This document shows, piece by piece, positions 8,396-15,668 of a stretch of 42,077 bases of DNA (the first letter of the stretch is position 1; each line of letters opens with the position of its first letter). Made by a program: the position numbers and the translations under genes. This DNA comes from CAZMHL01 sp045605445 (GTDB lineage Bacteria > Bacillota > Clostridia > RGIG6154), in NCBI GenBank assembly GCA_045605445.1, contig JAZUPZ010000016.1, positions 1 through 42,077 on the forward strand. The letters are read 5' to 3'. The notes beneath the pieces were generated by a model that saw only the letters and a list, made by a program, of their open reading frames with translations, did no database searches and was not told the origin of the DNA.

Positions 8396-9749
8396 CATTC
8401 TTTTTTTCAAGAATATAGTTTATCTGCAGAATATAAAGCGCAAGATGAGGATTTAAACTCAATGCCTTTTCATAAATTTTATAACGGTCAAATATATCAA
8501 AAATCTTCAAATGTGAGAAACGGCACAGGTTTTTGAGTTTTGCACAAAATAATCCCGGAAAGTTGCCCTGATCTTCAAAAACAATGTCTGTCATAAACAT
8601 TTCTGAAAGTACCTTTTCAGTGGGGCTTTGCCGCGACATTGAAATAATGTGACTTACGGCACCGGGATAACTTAAAATAGATTCGTCTTTTATGTTAAAG
8701 TGGGAAAGAAATGAAAAAATGTCGCAAATAATTTGGGTAAGAAGCATACGGTCGTTCAAAAAAATAATCTCATGCAGTTCTATATCTTTGCAGTGGTTAT
8801 AACTGAAGTAAGGCATATTGGAAATTTCATCATAAAATGAGTTGGACCTGTAATCGTAAAAAGAAAGTTTTTCTTTGGTTTCAGGTCGGATAAGATGCAA
8901 AATACAGCTTTTTTCAATATCATTGAAAAATGGGATTTCAAAAGAAAAGGAACGGTTGTTTATGTAAAAAATATCTAAAAGCATTTTGTTTGTAAATTTC
9001 CGTTTTTTTCGGGCGCTTTCCAAAACAAAAGGATTTGTTCCGTAGGATGGCGAAAGCTTTAAGTCAGCAATGCAATATGGATTGCAGGTTGTTGCAAGTT
9101 TGTAACGCTTCAGAGTGTGGTGGTGGAAATTCATCTCCCTGTGACGGCATTTTTTAATGTTGATACCATTGTCGCTAAAACTCAGGCTGTAACCGTATGG
9201 AATAAAGTTTATATTGTCATAAATTGTTTCTCCGTGTTTCAGGGCGGGATACAAGGTGAGTAGCTTGTTAACAGAATTAACTGAAAAGGTTTTCCTGTTC
9301 CCGGGCACTTCAAAAAGTGACTGAATATTTGTTGAAAAATATAAGGTTTTGTTATGAAGCGTGTAAAATATCGGAATGCTGCTCATCTGATCCTGAAAAA
9401 CCGAAAAGTCATTTTTAATAAAGTCGTAAGTAAAAATAATATATTCTCCTGAAAGAAATTCGGTAAAAGCCCTTCCGAATTTTAAAAAAAGACGAGCAAC
9501 AGAACGGCAGGGATTTTCTTTGTGATGCAGTTCTTTGAAAGGGTTTCCTGCTACTATACAAAGAAAATGAGCGTATTCACCTATGTATTCAAAGTAACTG
9601 CCCTCCCTTACGGATAAGGTTACCTTTTGTCCGATATCCATATTTAAAGCCCCTTTTTCTGAGAACTCCTCCATTTTCTCTTTAGTGGCTTTTAAGAATT
9701 CAAAGTCAGTTTTCAGATTGAAGGATACAATTCCGCAAACGCCGTTCAT
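8379..9749 (-). CDS. Degenerate asparagine-synthetase-like protein
   Basis: The first ~200 residues look like the Ntn-type glutamine amidotransferase domain of AsnB proteins: N-terminal MNGVCGI, LSGEYIIFTYD, then FQDQMSSIPIFYT...LYFSTNIQSLF, and GETIYDNINFIPYGYSLSF. The usual glutamine-site motifs RHRGP, NGEIYN and SD-T-E are not recognisable. The remaining ~250 residues occupy the place of the synthetase domain but have no SGGxDS pyrophosphate loop. The nucleophile cysteine would need removal of four residues. It is therefore probably not an asparagine synthetase, and its function is unknown; lasso-peptide cyclases and other AsnB-like ligases are relatives, but they keep the ATP motif. Ribosome binding site AGAAAGG precedes the ATG. 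It is monocistronic, behind the U32 terminator. Confidence 0.72.
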   Translation of the reverse strand: MNGVCGIVSFNLKTDFEFLKATKEKMEEFSEKGALNMDIGQKVTLSVREGSYFEYIGEYAHFLCIVAGNPFKELHHKENPCRSVARLFLKFGRAFTEFLSGEYIIFTYDFIKNDFSVFQDQMSSIPIFYTLHNKTLYFSTNIQSLFEVPGNRKTFSVNSVNKLLTLYPALKHGETIYDNINFIPYGYSLSFSDNGINIKKCRHREMNFHHHTLKRYKLATTCNPYCIADLKLSPSYGTNPFVLESARKKRKFTNKMLLDIFYINNRSFSFEIPFFNDIEKSCILHLIRPETKEKLSFYDYRSNSFYDEISNMPYFSYNHCKDIELHEIIFLNDRMLLTQIICDIFSFLSHFNIKDESILSYPGAVSHIISMSRQSPTEKVLSEMFMTDIVFEDQGNFPGLFCAKLKNLCRFSHLKIFDIFDRYKIYEKALSLNPHLALYILQINYILEKKNVSLEF

Positions 9750-9829
9750 AAAACCAAAGCCTTTCTGCTCAAGAGCTTAAATTGTTTTATATTATAATAT
9801 GATTTTTATCTGATTTAGTGAAAGAATAA

Positions 9830-9858
9830 AAAGCACCGGGTAAAATACCCGGTGCTTT
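9830..9858 (-). terminator. Intrinsic terminator of the U32 gene
   Basis: A perfect 13-bp stem (AAAGCACCGGGTA and its complement) with a 3-nt loop. Read on the minus strand it follows the U32 stop codon by four bases and runs into TTTTATTCTTT. Confidence 0.9.
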
Positions 9859-9862
9859 AAAC

Positions 9863-11881
9863 TCATACCTTTCTGTAATAAAGACCTCTTGTAAACTCCT
9901 TGCAGGGAGCTTTTTGATCTTTATAATTTTTTATAATTTCTTCTATTTCTTTCACGTTTTCAGTAGTGAAAATAAAATCAAAACCTGAAATCTCCGCATT
10001 TTCAAAGTCCTGTAATTTGTCTGATAACACCAGGGGCTTTGAATTTAAAATAACGTTTCTGTGGGGCGGGTGACAGAGAACGGGGAATTTTTCTCCCATT
10101 CTGTCAACAAGAGTATAATAACCTTTGAAATTTATGCATTTTCCTACATTTTTTATAATACAGTTTTCAGTTACCATAACAGGCAACCTGCCGTAAACGG
10201 GAACAGTTAATGCAAGTGGTTTTTTCATACCTTTTATTATTCCCAGGGAACACTCAAAAGAAAGGGAGGCTTCTTTTACTCCGCATTCTTTTAGATACTC
10301 GGCGTCGTAAGAGTTAAAAACGTTAAGGGAAAAAGCGGCGTGGGGCACAAGCTTTGCTTTTTTAGCCAGTTCGATCTGAGAAAGATTGTAGCATAGAACT
10401 TTCTCGGCGCCTTGTTCTTTCGCTTTTCCAAGTAATTTAATAATAGCCTCTTTTTCATCATCAAATATAATTCTTGGAAGCTTCAAACCAATATTTGAGT
10501 ATGGCGTTTTTTTGTATTTTGCAACATCTGCCCAAAGGTTGCTGCAGTTTTTGGCGAATTTTTCTATTTCGTCAAACTCATAATTCCCCTCAAATATAAA
10601 ATTGAATTCCGGCTTGTTTGAAGGTATATTTTCAATGGGATGTAAGCACTGTTTAAAGTTTTTTTCTTTTATATAGCTTATTTTTGAAATAAGAAGCTCT
10701 GCGGCTTCTCTCTTTAATCCGTTCAAAGCAGATTTCTGAATAAATATACTGTCCCTGATAACGCCTTTAATATTGTTTGCATAAAAAGGGTAGTTTCCGA
10801 GCTTGGCAAGCTGGTTTTCCGCCTCCTGCTCAGATAAAGGCAGCTTTAAAGCTGGCTGGGCAATTTGTTGTGAAACGTTGGCAGAAAACTCTTTGTGACT
10901 TAAGGTTACCTTGCAGCTTTCTGCAGAAAAATCGTAATTTATGTCTACGGGTATCCTTTTTTCTTCAAATACTTCTTTTTCAACCGAACGGGTTTTTTCT
11001 TTATCCTGCTCCGTTCTTATTCCGAACATCTTTTTTGAAGGGGAATTATTGAAGTAGTCATTTGTGAAACCCTGTCTTGAAAACAAATTTTCGAGATATT
11101 TTATTTCATCCGGCGTAGCGTTTCGTTTTTCATCAACAAGAGTTCTGAAAATTTTTGTAACACCGTAAACGTAATCGGGAGATTTCAGTCTGCCTTCAAT
11201 TTTAAGGGAGTGAACGTTCTTTTTAAGAATCTTACTGAAATTTTCTGCCATGGAAAGGTCTTTTAAGCTTAATTCATAGCCGTTTTGGTATTTTTGTCTG
11301 CATGGTTGAGCACATTTTCCTCTGTTTCCGCTTCTTTGCCCGATTACCGATGACATATAGCATTGTCCTGAATAACACATACACAGTGCCCCGTGAATAA
11401 AAATTTCAATTTCAAGGGGTGAATTTTCACAGATGAAATCAAGATTTTTTTCATCAAGCTCTCTTGAAAGAACAACTCTTGAAAAGCCCAACTTTTGAGC
11501 ATTTTCAATTCCCTCAAGGTTGTGAATTGTCATTTGCGTGCTTGCATGTATCTCTGTTTCGGGAGAAATTTCCTTTATAACCTTTGCAAGACCCGGACTT
11601 TGAATAATAACAGCATCAATTCCTGCTTTGTTTATTGTATCAATATAGGGAACTATTTCTTTTATTTCATAATCCGAAACAACGGTATTTAACGTAAGAT
11701 AGGTTTTAACACCTCTTAATTTGCAATATTCTGCAGCCTCTTTCATCTGTGAATCATTAAAGTTGTCAGCACTTTCTCTGGCATTAAATTTGCTTCCTCC
11801 GAAATATACGGCATCAGCTCCTGCGGAAACGGCCGCTTTTAAGCTTTCAAAAGAGCCTGCGGGGCTTAAAATTTCAAGCAT
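9863..11881 (-). CDS. U32-family protein with DUF3656 domain (RlhA-type architecture)
   Basis: The 672 residues open with the U32 core (LEILSPAGSFESLKAA...GADAVYFG) and carry the family signature around residues 160-180, IEIFIHGALCMCYSGQCYMSS, with further cysteines in GKCAQPCRQ that could ligate an iron-sulfur cluster. A middle region (about 310-400) matches the position of DUF3656, and a C-terminal TIM-barrel-like half follows. This U32 plus DUF3656 layout and length is that of E. coli RlhA (YdcP), which hydroxylates a cytidine in 23S rRNA. Shorter U32 proteins (TrhP) act on tRNA. RlhA-like RNA hydroxylation is therefore the best guess, with protease activity doubtful. The gene is flanked by its own promoter and terminator. 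AAGGAG precedes the ATG. Confidence 0.88.
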   Translation of the reverse strand: MLEILSPAGSFESLKAAVSAGADAVYFGGSKFNARESADNFNDSQMKEAAEYCKLRGVKTYLTLNTVVSDYEIKEIVPYIDTINKAGIDAVIIQSPGLAKVIKEISPETEIHASTQMTIHNLEGIENAQKLGFSRVVLSRELDEKNLDFICENSPLEIEIFIHGALCMCYSGQCYMSSVIGQRSGNRGKCAQPCRQKYQNGYELSLKDLSMAENFSKILKKNVHSLKIEGRLKSPDYVYGVTKIFRTLVDEKRNATPDEIKYLENLFSRQGFTNDYFNNSPSKKMFGIRTEQDKEKTRSVEKEVFEEKRIPVDINYDFSAESCKVTLSHKEFSANVSQQIAQPALKLPLSEQEAENQLAKLGNYPFYANNIKGVIRDSIFIQKSALNGLKREAAELLISKISYIKEKNFKQCLHPIENIPSNKPEFNFIFEGNYEFDEIEKFAKNCSNLWADVAKYKKTPYSNIGLKLPRIIFDDEKEAIIKLLGKAKEQGAEKVLCYNLSQIELAKKAKLVPHAAFSLNVFNSYDAEYLKECGVKEASLSFECSLGIIKGMKKPLALTVPVYGRLPVMVTENCIIKNVGKCINFKGYYTLVDRMGEKFPVLCHPPHRNVILNSKPLVLSDKLQDFENAEISGFDFIFTTENVKEIEEIIKNYKDQKAPCKEFTRGLYYRKV

Positions 11882-11915
11882 TTTACAAATCTCCTTAAAC
11901 AGATTTTCAAGGAAT

Positions 11916-11944
11916 ATTATAATATAATTTGACCCTTATGTAAA
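11916..11944 (-). promoter_or_regulatory. Sigma-A-type promoter of the U32 gene
   Basis: On the minus strand: TTTACA, a 17-bp spacer, then TATAAT, about 35 bases upstream of the start codon. Confidence 0.7.
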
Positions 11945-11980
11945 GTGTCATAAAGATTTCACAAATAATACACATTTTTG

Positions 11981-11989
11981 TGGTATGAT
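11981..11989 (+). promoter_or_regulatory. Extended -10 promoter element for the exporter operon
   Basis: TGGTATGAT gives a TG-n extension plus TATGAT, 33 bases before the GTG start at 12022. No convincing -35 box is seen at 16-18 bp, which fits an extended -10 promoter. Confidence 0.45.
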
Positions 11990-12021
11990 TTTTCAGTAAA
12001 ATTAAACATGGAGGGAAAAAC

Positions 12022-13791
12022 GTGAAAAAACCCGATTTAAAAAGTATTTTTAGCAAAATTAAGCTTCCGGGATTTGTCAGAAATCACAAAATTATAACAA
12101 TAATTATTGCGGTTATTTTAATTGCACTTGTTGCTTTTTTTCTGACAAAAGGTAAAAAACAGGAGGTTTCCAAGGTTTCGACAACAGAACAAACAGTTAC
12201 TTTGGGTAATGTGAAAGTAGAAATAACCGGTTCAGGTACAATTGAGGCAAATGAACAGTATGATATAACCTCGCTTGTTAAGGGGGATGTTATTGCCGAT
12301 TATTTTGAAGAGGGTGACATTCTTGAAGAAGATGCAGTAATGTACAGTATTGACGCTTCTTCAATGGACAAATCTATTGATAAGCAAAAAAACTCTGTTT
12401 CAAAAGCGCAAACGGTATATGACAATGCGCTGGAGGACGTAAATAATCTTACTGTCAGAGCACCTATATCAGGAACAGTTACCGAGTTCAACGTACGCAA
12501 GGGTGACGAGCTTGGAAATAACACCACCGTTGCAACTATAGTAGATAGCTCTAAGATGATACTTAAAATCAATTTCAATCAGGCTGATGCGGCAAGCTTG
12601 TGGGAAGGGGCATCTGCTTTGGTTACTCTTTCGGGTTCTTCTTATACTGTTGAAGGTACCGTTACAAGCGTTGCATCAGGTTCTGTTACATATAACGGCG
12701 TTAAAGCTACTCCCGTTGAAATTACAATAAATAATCCGGGAACTGTAAAGGAAGGGGACAGAGCTACAGCAATATCCTGCTCCGTTGCCTGTCTTTCAGA
12801 GGGAACATTTGAGGTTTATGCTTCAGAAACCGTAAGAACAAAAGTCCCGGGCGACGTAACCGCTGTTTATGCAAGAGTTGGCGACAATGTAACTGCAGGA
12901 AGTACCCTTGTTAAAATGTCAAGTAAAACTCTTGAACAGAATCTTGAAAATGCAAGACTCTCCCTCGAAGATGCGCAGATAAGCCTTGAAGATATGTATG
13001 ATAATCTTGATGATTATACTATAAAAGCTCCGATAAGCGGAACAGTAATAAGTAAAACCGTAAAAAAGGGTGATAAGCTTGACAATTCAAATTCTGCAAC
13101 ATCAATGGCTATAATTGCTGATATGTCAAGAATGTTGTTTACAATTTCTGTTGACGAGCTTGATATATCCAAAATCAAGGAAGGACAGAATGTAACAATA
13201 ACCTGTGATGCCCTTGACGGAAAATCCTTTACGGGTTATGTTGATGAGGTAAGTATAGTCGGAACAACAAACAACAGCGTTACAACCTATCCGGTTACAG
13301 TTGTTGTTAATGATCCGGAAGGACTTATTCCGGGAATGAATGTAGACGCTTCTATTGCAATAGAAGAAAAATCTGATGTTCTTACGGTTCCGATAAGCGC
13401 AATACAGAGAGGTAATATAGTATACGTTAAAAATGAAGATATAAAAGCTGACCAGAAGAAGGCTGAACGCAAGGGCAAAAATAAACAGGGTGAAGATAAT
13501 AAAAACAAAAAAGAAAACAAGCAGGCAAGTAACCCATATGAAGGTTACACTCCCGTAAGAGTGGAGGTTGGATTGAGCAATAACGATGTTTCTGAAATTG
13601 TATCCGGACTTTACGAAGGACAGAGAATCCTTGTAATAACAGCAACAAGCTCCAATAACAATCAGCAGCAAATGGGAGGAATGCCCGGCGGTATGCAAGG
13701 TGGTATGCCGGGTGGTATGCAAGGCGGTAACCGTTCAGGAGGCTCATACGGTGGCAACCGATCAGGCGGATCGTTCGGAGGTAACCGTTAA
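12022..13791 (+). CDS. HlyD/MacA-like periplasmic adaptor subunit of an ABC exporter
   Basis: Membrane-fusion adaptor that couples a MacB-type ABC transporter to export. One N-terminal transmembrane helix (about residues 27-45) precedes two lipoyl-type hairpin halves, each recognisable by AP-ISGTV-T/S (LTVRAPISGTVTEF and YTIKAPISGTVISK). Beta-barrel segments follow, including DVLTVPISAIQRG. It carries two such half-motifs, an internal duplication longer than the usual 350-420-residue adaptor. The C-terminus is unusual: a basic stretch (residues ~475-500) and a Gly/Met/Gln/Asn/Arg-rich tail built from GGMPGGMQ and GGNRSGGS units. GTG start with GGAGGG six bases upstream. The stop and the next start share a base (TAATG). 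Substrate unknown. Confidence 0.87.
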   Translation: MKKPDLKSIFSKIKLPGFVRNHKIITIIIAVILIALVAFFLTKGKKQEVSKVSTTEQTVTLGNVKVEITGSGTIEANEQYDITSLVKGDVIADYFEEGDILEEDAVMYSIDASSMDKSIDKQKNSVSKAQTVYDNALEDVNNLTVRAPISGTVTEFNVRKGDELGNNTTVATIVDSSKMILKINFNQADAASLWEGASALVTLSGSSYTVEGTVTSVASGSVTYNGVKATPVEITINNPGTVKEGDRATAISCSVACLSEGTFEVYASETVRTKVPGDVTAVYARVGDNVTAGSTLVKMSSKTLEQNLENARLSLEDAQISLEDMYDNLDDYTIKAPISGTVISKTVKKGDKLDNSNSATSMAIIADMSRMLFTISVDELDISKIKEGQNVTITCDALDGKSFTGYVDEVSIVGTTNNSVTTYPVTVVVNDPEGLIPGMNVDASIAIEEKSDVLTVPISAIQRGNIVYVKNEDIKADQKKAERKGKNKQGEDNKNKKENKQASNPYEGYTPVRVEVGLSNNDVSEIVSGLYEGQRILVITATSSNNNQQQMGGMPGGMQGGMPGGMQGGNRSGGSYGGNRSGGSFGGNR

Positions 13792-14468
13792 TGATAGAGC
13801 TTAAGGATATATACAAAATATACGGAGAAGGCGAAAATGAGGTAAGAGCTCTTGACGGAGTTTCCCTTCACATTGACAAAGGTGAGTTCGTTGCAATCGT
13901 GGGAAAATCAGGCTCCGGTAAATCTACGTGTATGAATATAATAGGCTGTCTTGACGTTCCCACTTCAGGAACATATCACCTTAACGGAATTGATGTAAGC
14001 ACTATGAACGATGACAAACTTGCTGAAATAAGAAACAAAATGCTTGGTTTTATATTTCAGCAATATAATCTTATTCCAAAGCTTACCGTAAGAGAAAATG
14101 TTGAGCTTCCTCTGGTATACAGAGGAATGTCTGAAGCTGAAAGAGCTGAGCGTGCCCGTAAGGTGCTTGAACTTGTCGGACTTGGTGACAGAGGGGATAA
14201 ATACCCGTCTCAGCTTTCAGGCGGACAGCAACAAAGAGTTTCAATAGCAAGGGCTCTTGCGGGAGAACCGTCACTTATGCTTGCCGATGAGCCTACCGGT
14301 GCGCTGGATTCCAAAACGGGCAAAGAGGTGCTTGATTTCTTGAAGGTTCTTAACGAACAGGGAAATACAATTGTTATGATAACTCACGATAATTCTATCG
14401 CCGCAGAGGCGAAGAGAATAGTAAGGATTCATGACGGCAAAATAATTGAAGACGAAAGGGTTGGGTAA
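13791..14468 (+). CDS. MacB/LolD-type ABC transporter ATP-binding protein
   Basis: A 225-residue nucleotide-binding subunit of the MacB/LolD/FtsE class. Motifs in order: Walker A GKSGSGKST, Q-loop FIFQQYNLIPKLT, signature LSGGQQQRVSIARAL, Walker B LMLADEPTGALD, and H-loop IVMITHD. Length and motif set are full. Translationally coupled to the adaptor upstream and three bases before the permease, so the three form one exporter. Best described as the ATPase of a MacAB-like (YknXYZ-like) system. Confidence 0.95.
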   Translation: MIELKDIYKIYGEGENEVRALDGVSLHIDKGEFVAIVGKSGSGKSTCMNIIGCLDVPTSGTYHLNGIDVSTMNDDKLAEIRNKMLGFIFQQYNLIPKLTVRENVELPLVYRGMSEAERAERARKVLELVGLGDRGDKYPSQLSGGQQQRVSIARALAGEPSLMLADEPTGALDSKTGKEVLDFLKVLNEQGNTIVMITHDNSIAAEAKRIVRIHDGKIIEDERVG

Positions 14469-14471
14469 ATT

Positions 14472-15644
14472 ATGAATTTTAAACAATCGTTTTCCCTTGC
14501 GATAAAGAGTCTTGCAACCAGTAAAATGAGGGCGTTCCTTACTATGCTTGGTATAATCATTGGAGTAGGAGCGGTTATTATTCTTGTAAGTGTGGTAAAC
14601 GGGTTCAAACAAAGTATGATTGACCAGTTTGAAAGTATGGGAACAAACCTTATAACCGTTTCAATAAATTCAAGAGGAAGCAACAGAGAGGTTTCTGTTG
14701 ATCAGATGTATGAATTTGCAGAAGAAAATCCTGATAAGATTACCTATATTTCACCAACGGTTAATATTCAGGCATATCCTAAAATCGGTACAGAAGATTT
14801 AAGCAGTACAATGACCGGAGTAAGCGAGGACTATGACAAGCTTAAAAGTCTTGATATTGCATCGGGCAGGTTTTTGCAGTATATGGATATAAAGCAAAGA
14901 AGCAAAAACTGCGTGGTTGGTTCTTACATAGCAAAGGAATTTTTTAACGGAAATGCAGTAGGAAATCTGATAAAAATCAACGGAATCAATTTTACTGTTG
15001 TAGGTGTTTTAGATGAAACTGCAGACAGTACCGAAAGCTCTGCCGATGACTGCATTTATGTTCCTTATACTATTGCAAGAACGTTGACGAGATCCGGAAG
15101 AATCAGTCAGTATACTGTTTATGCAACCGATAATACCGATATGGAAGGAACGATAGAATTTATAGAAAACTTCCTTTATGGGATTTTTTCAAGCGAAGAT
15201 GCCTACAGAGTTTTTTCCGTATCTCAGGTGCTCGATATGCTAGATGAGCTTACAGGCCGACTTACCCTGATACTTGTTGCAATCGCAGGAATTTCTCTTG
15301 TGGTTGGCGGAATCGGAATTATGAACATAATGATTGTTTCTGTAACAGAGAGAACCAGGGAAATAGGCATAAGAAAATCAATCGGTGCAAAAAGACGCGA
15401 CATAATGAGTCAGTTTGTGGTAGAGGCAGCCACAACGTCGGCCGTCGGGGGAGTCGTCGGTATAATATTCGGAATACTTGTTTCGCTGCTTGTGTGTCAT
15501 TTGCTGGATATTCCGAAAGTAATCTCAGCAGGCTCTGTAATAGTTGCATTTTCAGTTTCGGCACTTATCGGAATAGTTTTCGGTTATTATCCGGCAAGCA
15601 AGGCGGCAAAACTGAATCCCATAGATGCATTGCGATATGATTAA
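14472..15644 (+). CDS. MacB-type ABC transporter permease (FtsX-like)
   Basis: A 390-residue permease with an N-terminal helix in the MacB signature context (KMRAFLTMLGIIIGVGAVIILVS), a large extracytoplasmic MacB_PCD domain, then three C-terminal helices including the FtsX block (GIGIMNIMIVSVTERTREIG, then KSIGAKRRDI). MacB-type permeases act as mechanotransmitters rather than ordinary importers, moving peptides, antibiotics or lipoproteins from the outer face. Downstream, after 24 bases, comes a secreted SLH protein, suggesting the exporter handles envelope traffic or resistance; that link is inference. Confidence 0.93.
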   Translation: MNFKQSFSLAIKSLATSKMRAFLTMLGIIIGVGAVIILVSVVNGFKQSMIDQFESMGTNLITVSINSRGSNREVSVDQMYEFAEENPDKITYISPTVNIQAYPKIGTEDLSSTMTGVSEDYDKLKSLDIASGRFLQYMDIKQRSKNCVVGSYIAKEFFNGNAVGNLIKINGINFTVVGVLDETADSTESSADDCIYVPYTIARTLTRSGRISQYTVYATDNTDMEGTIEFIENFLYGIFSSEDAYRVFSVSQVLDMLDELTGRLTLILVAIAGISLVVGGIGIMNIMIVSVTERTREIGIRKSIGAKRRDIMSQFVVEAATTSAVGGVVGIIFGILVSLLVCHLLDIPKVISAGSVIVAFSVSALIGIVFGYYPASKAAKLNPIDALRYD

Positions 15645-15668
15645 GACTCTTTGAAAATGGAGGGAAAT

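Noticed and set aside
9750..9829. Hidden precursor peptide beside the AsnB-like gene (lasso-peptide idea)
   Set aside because: No start codon with ribosome binding site opens a plausible precursor in this gap, and no leader protease gene is nearby.
13126..13722. Minus-strand 198-codon frame opposite the adaptor gene
   Set aside because: Shadow of the coding strand; composition is that of reverse-complemented Lys/Gly-rich coding DNA.
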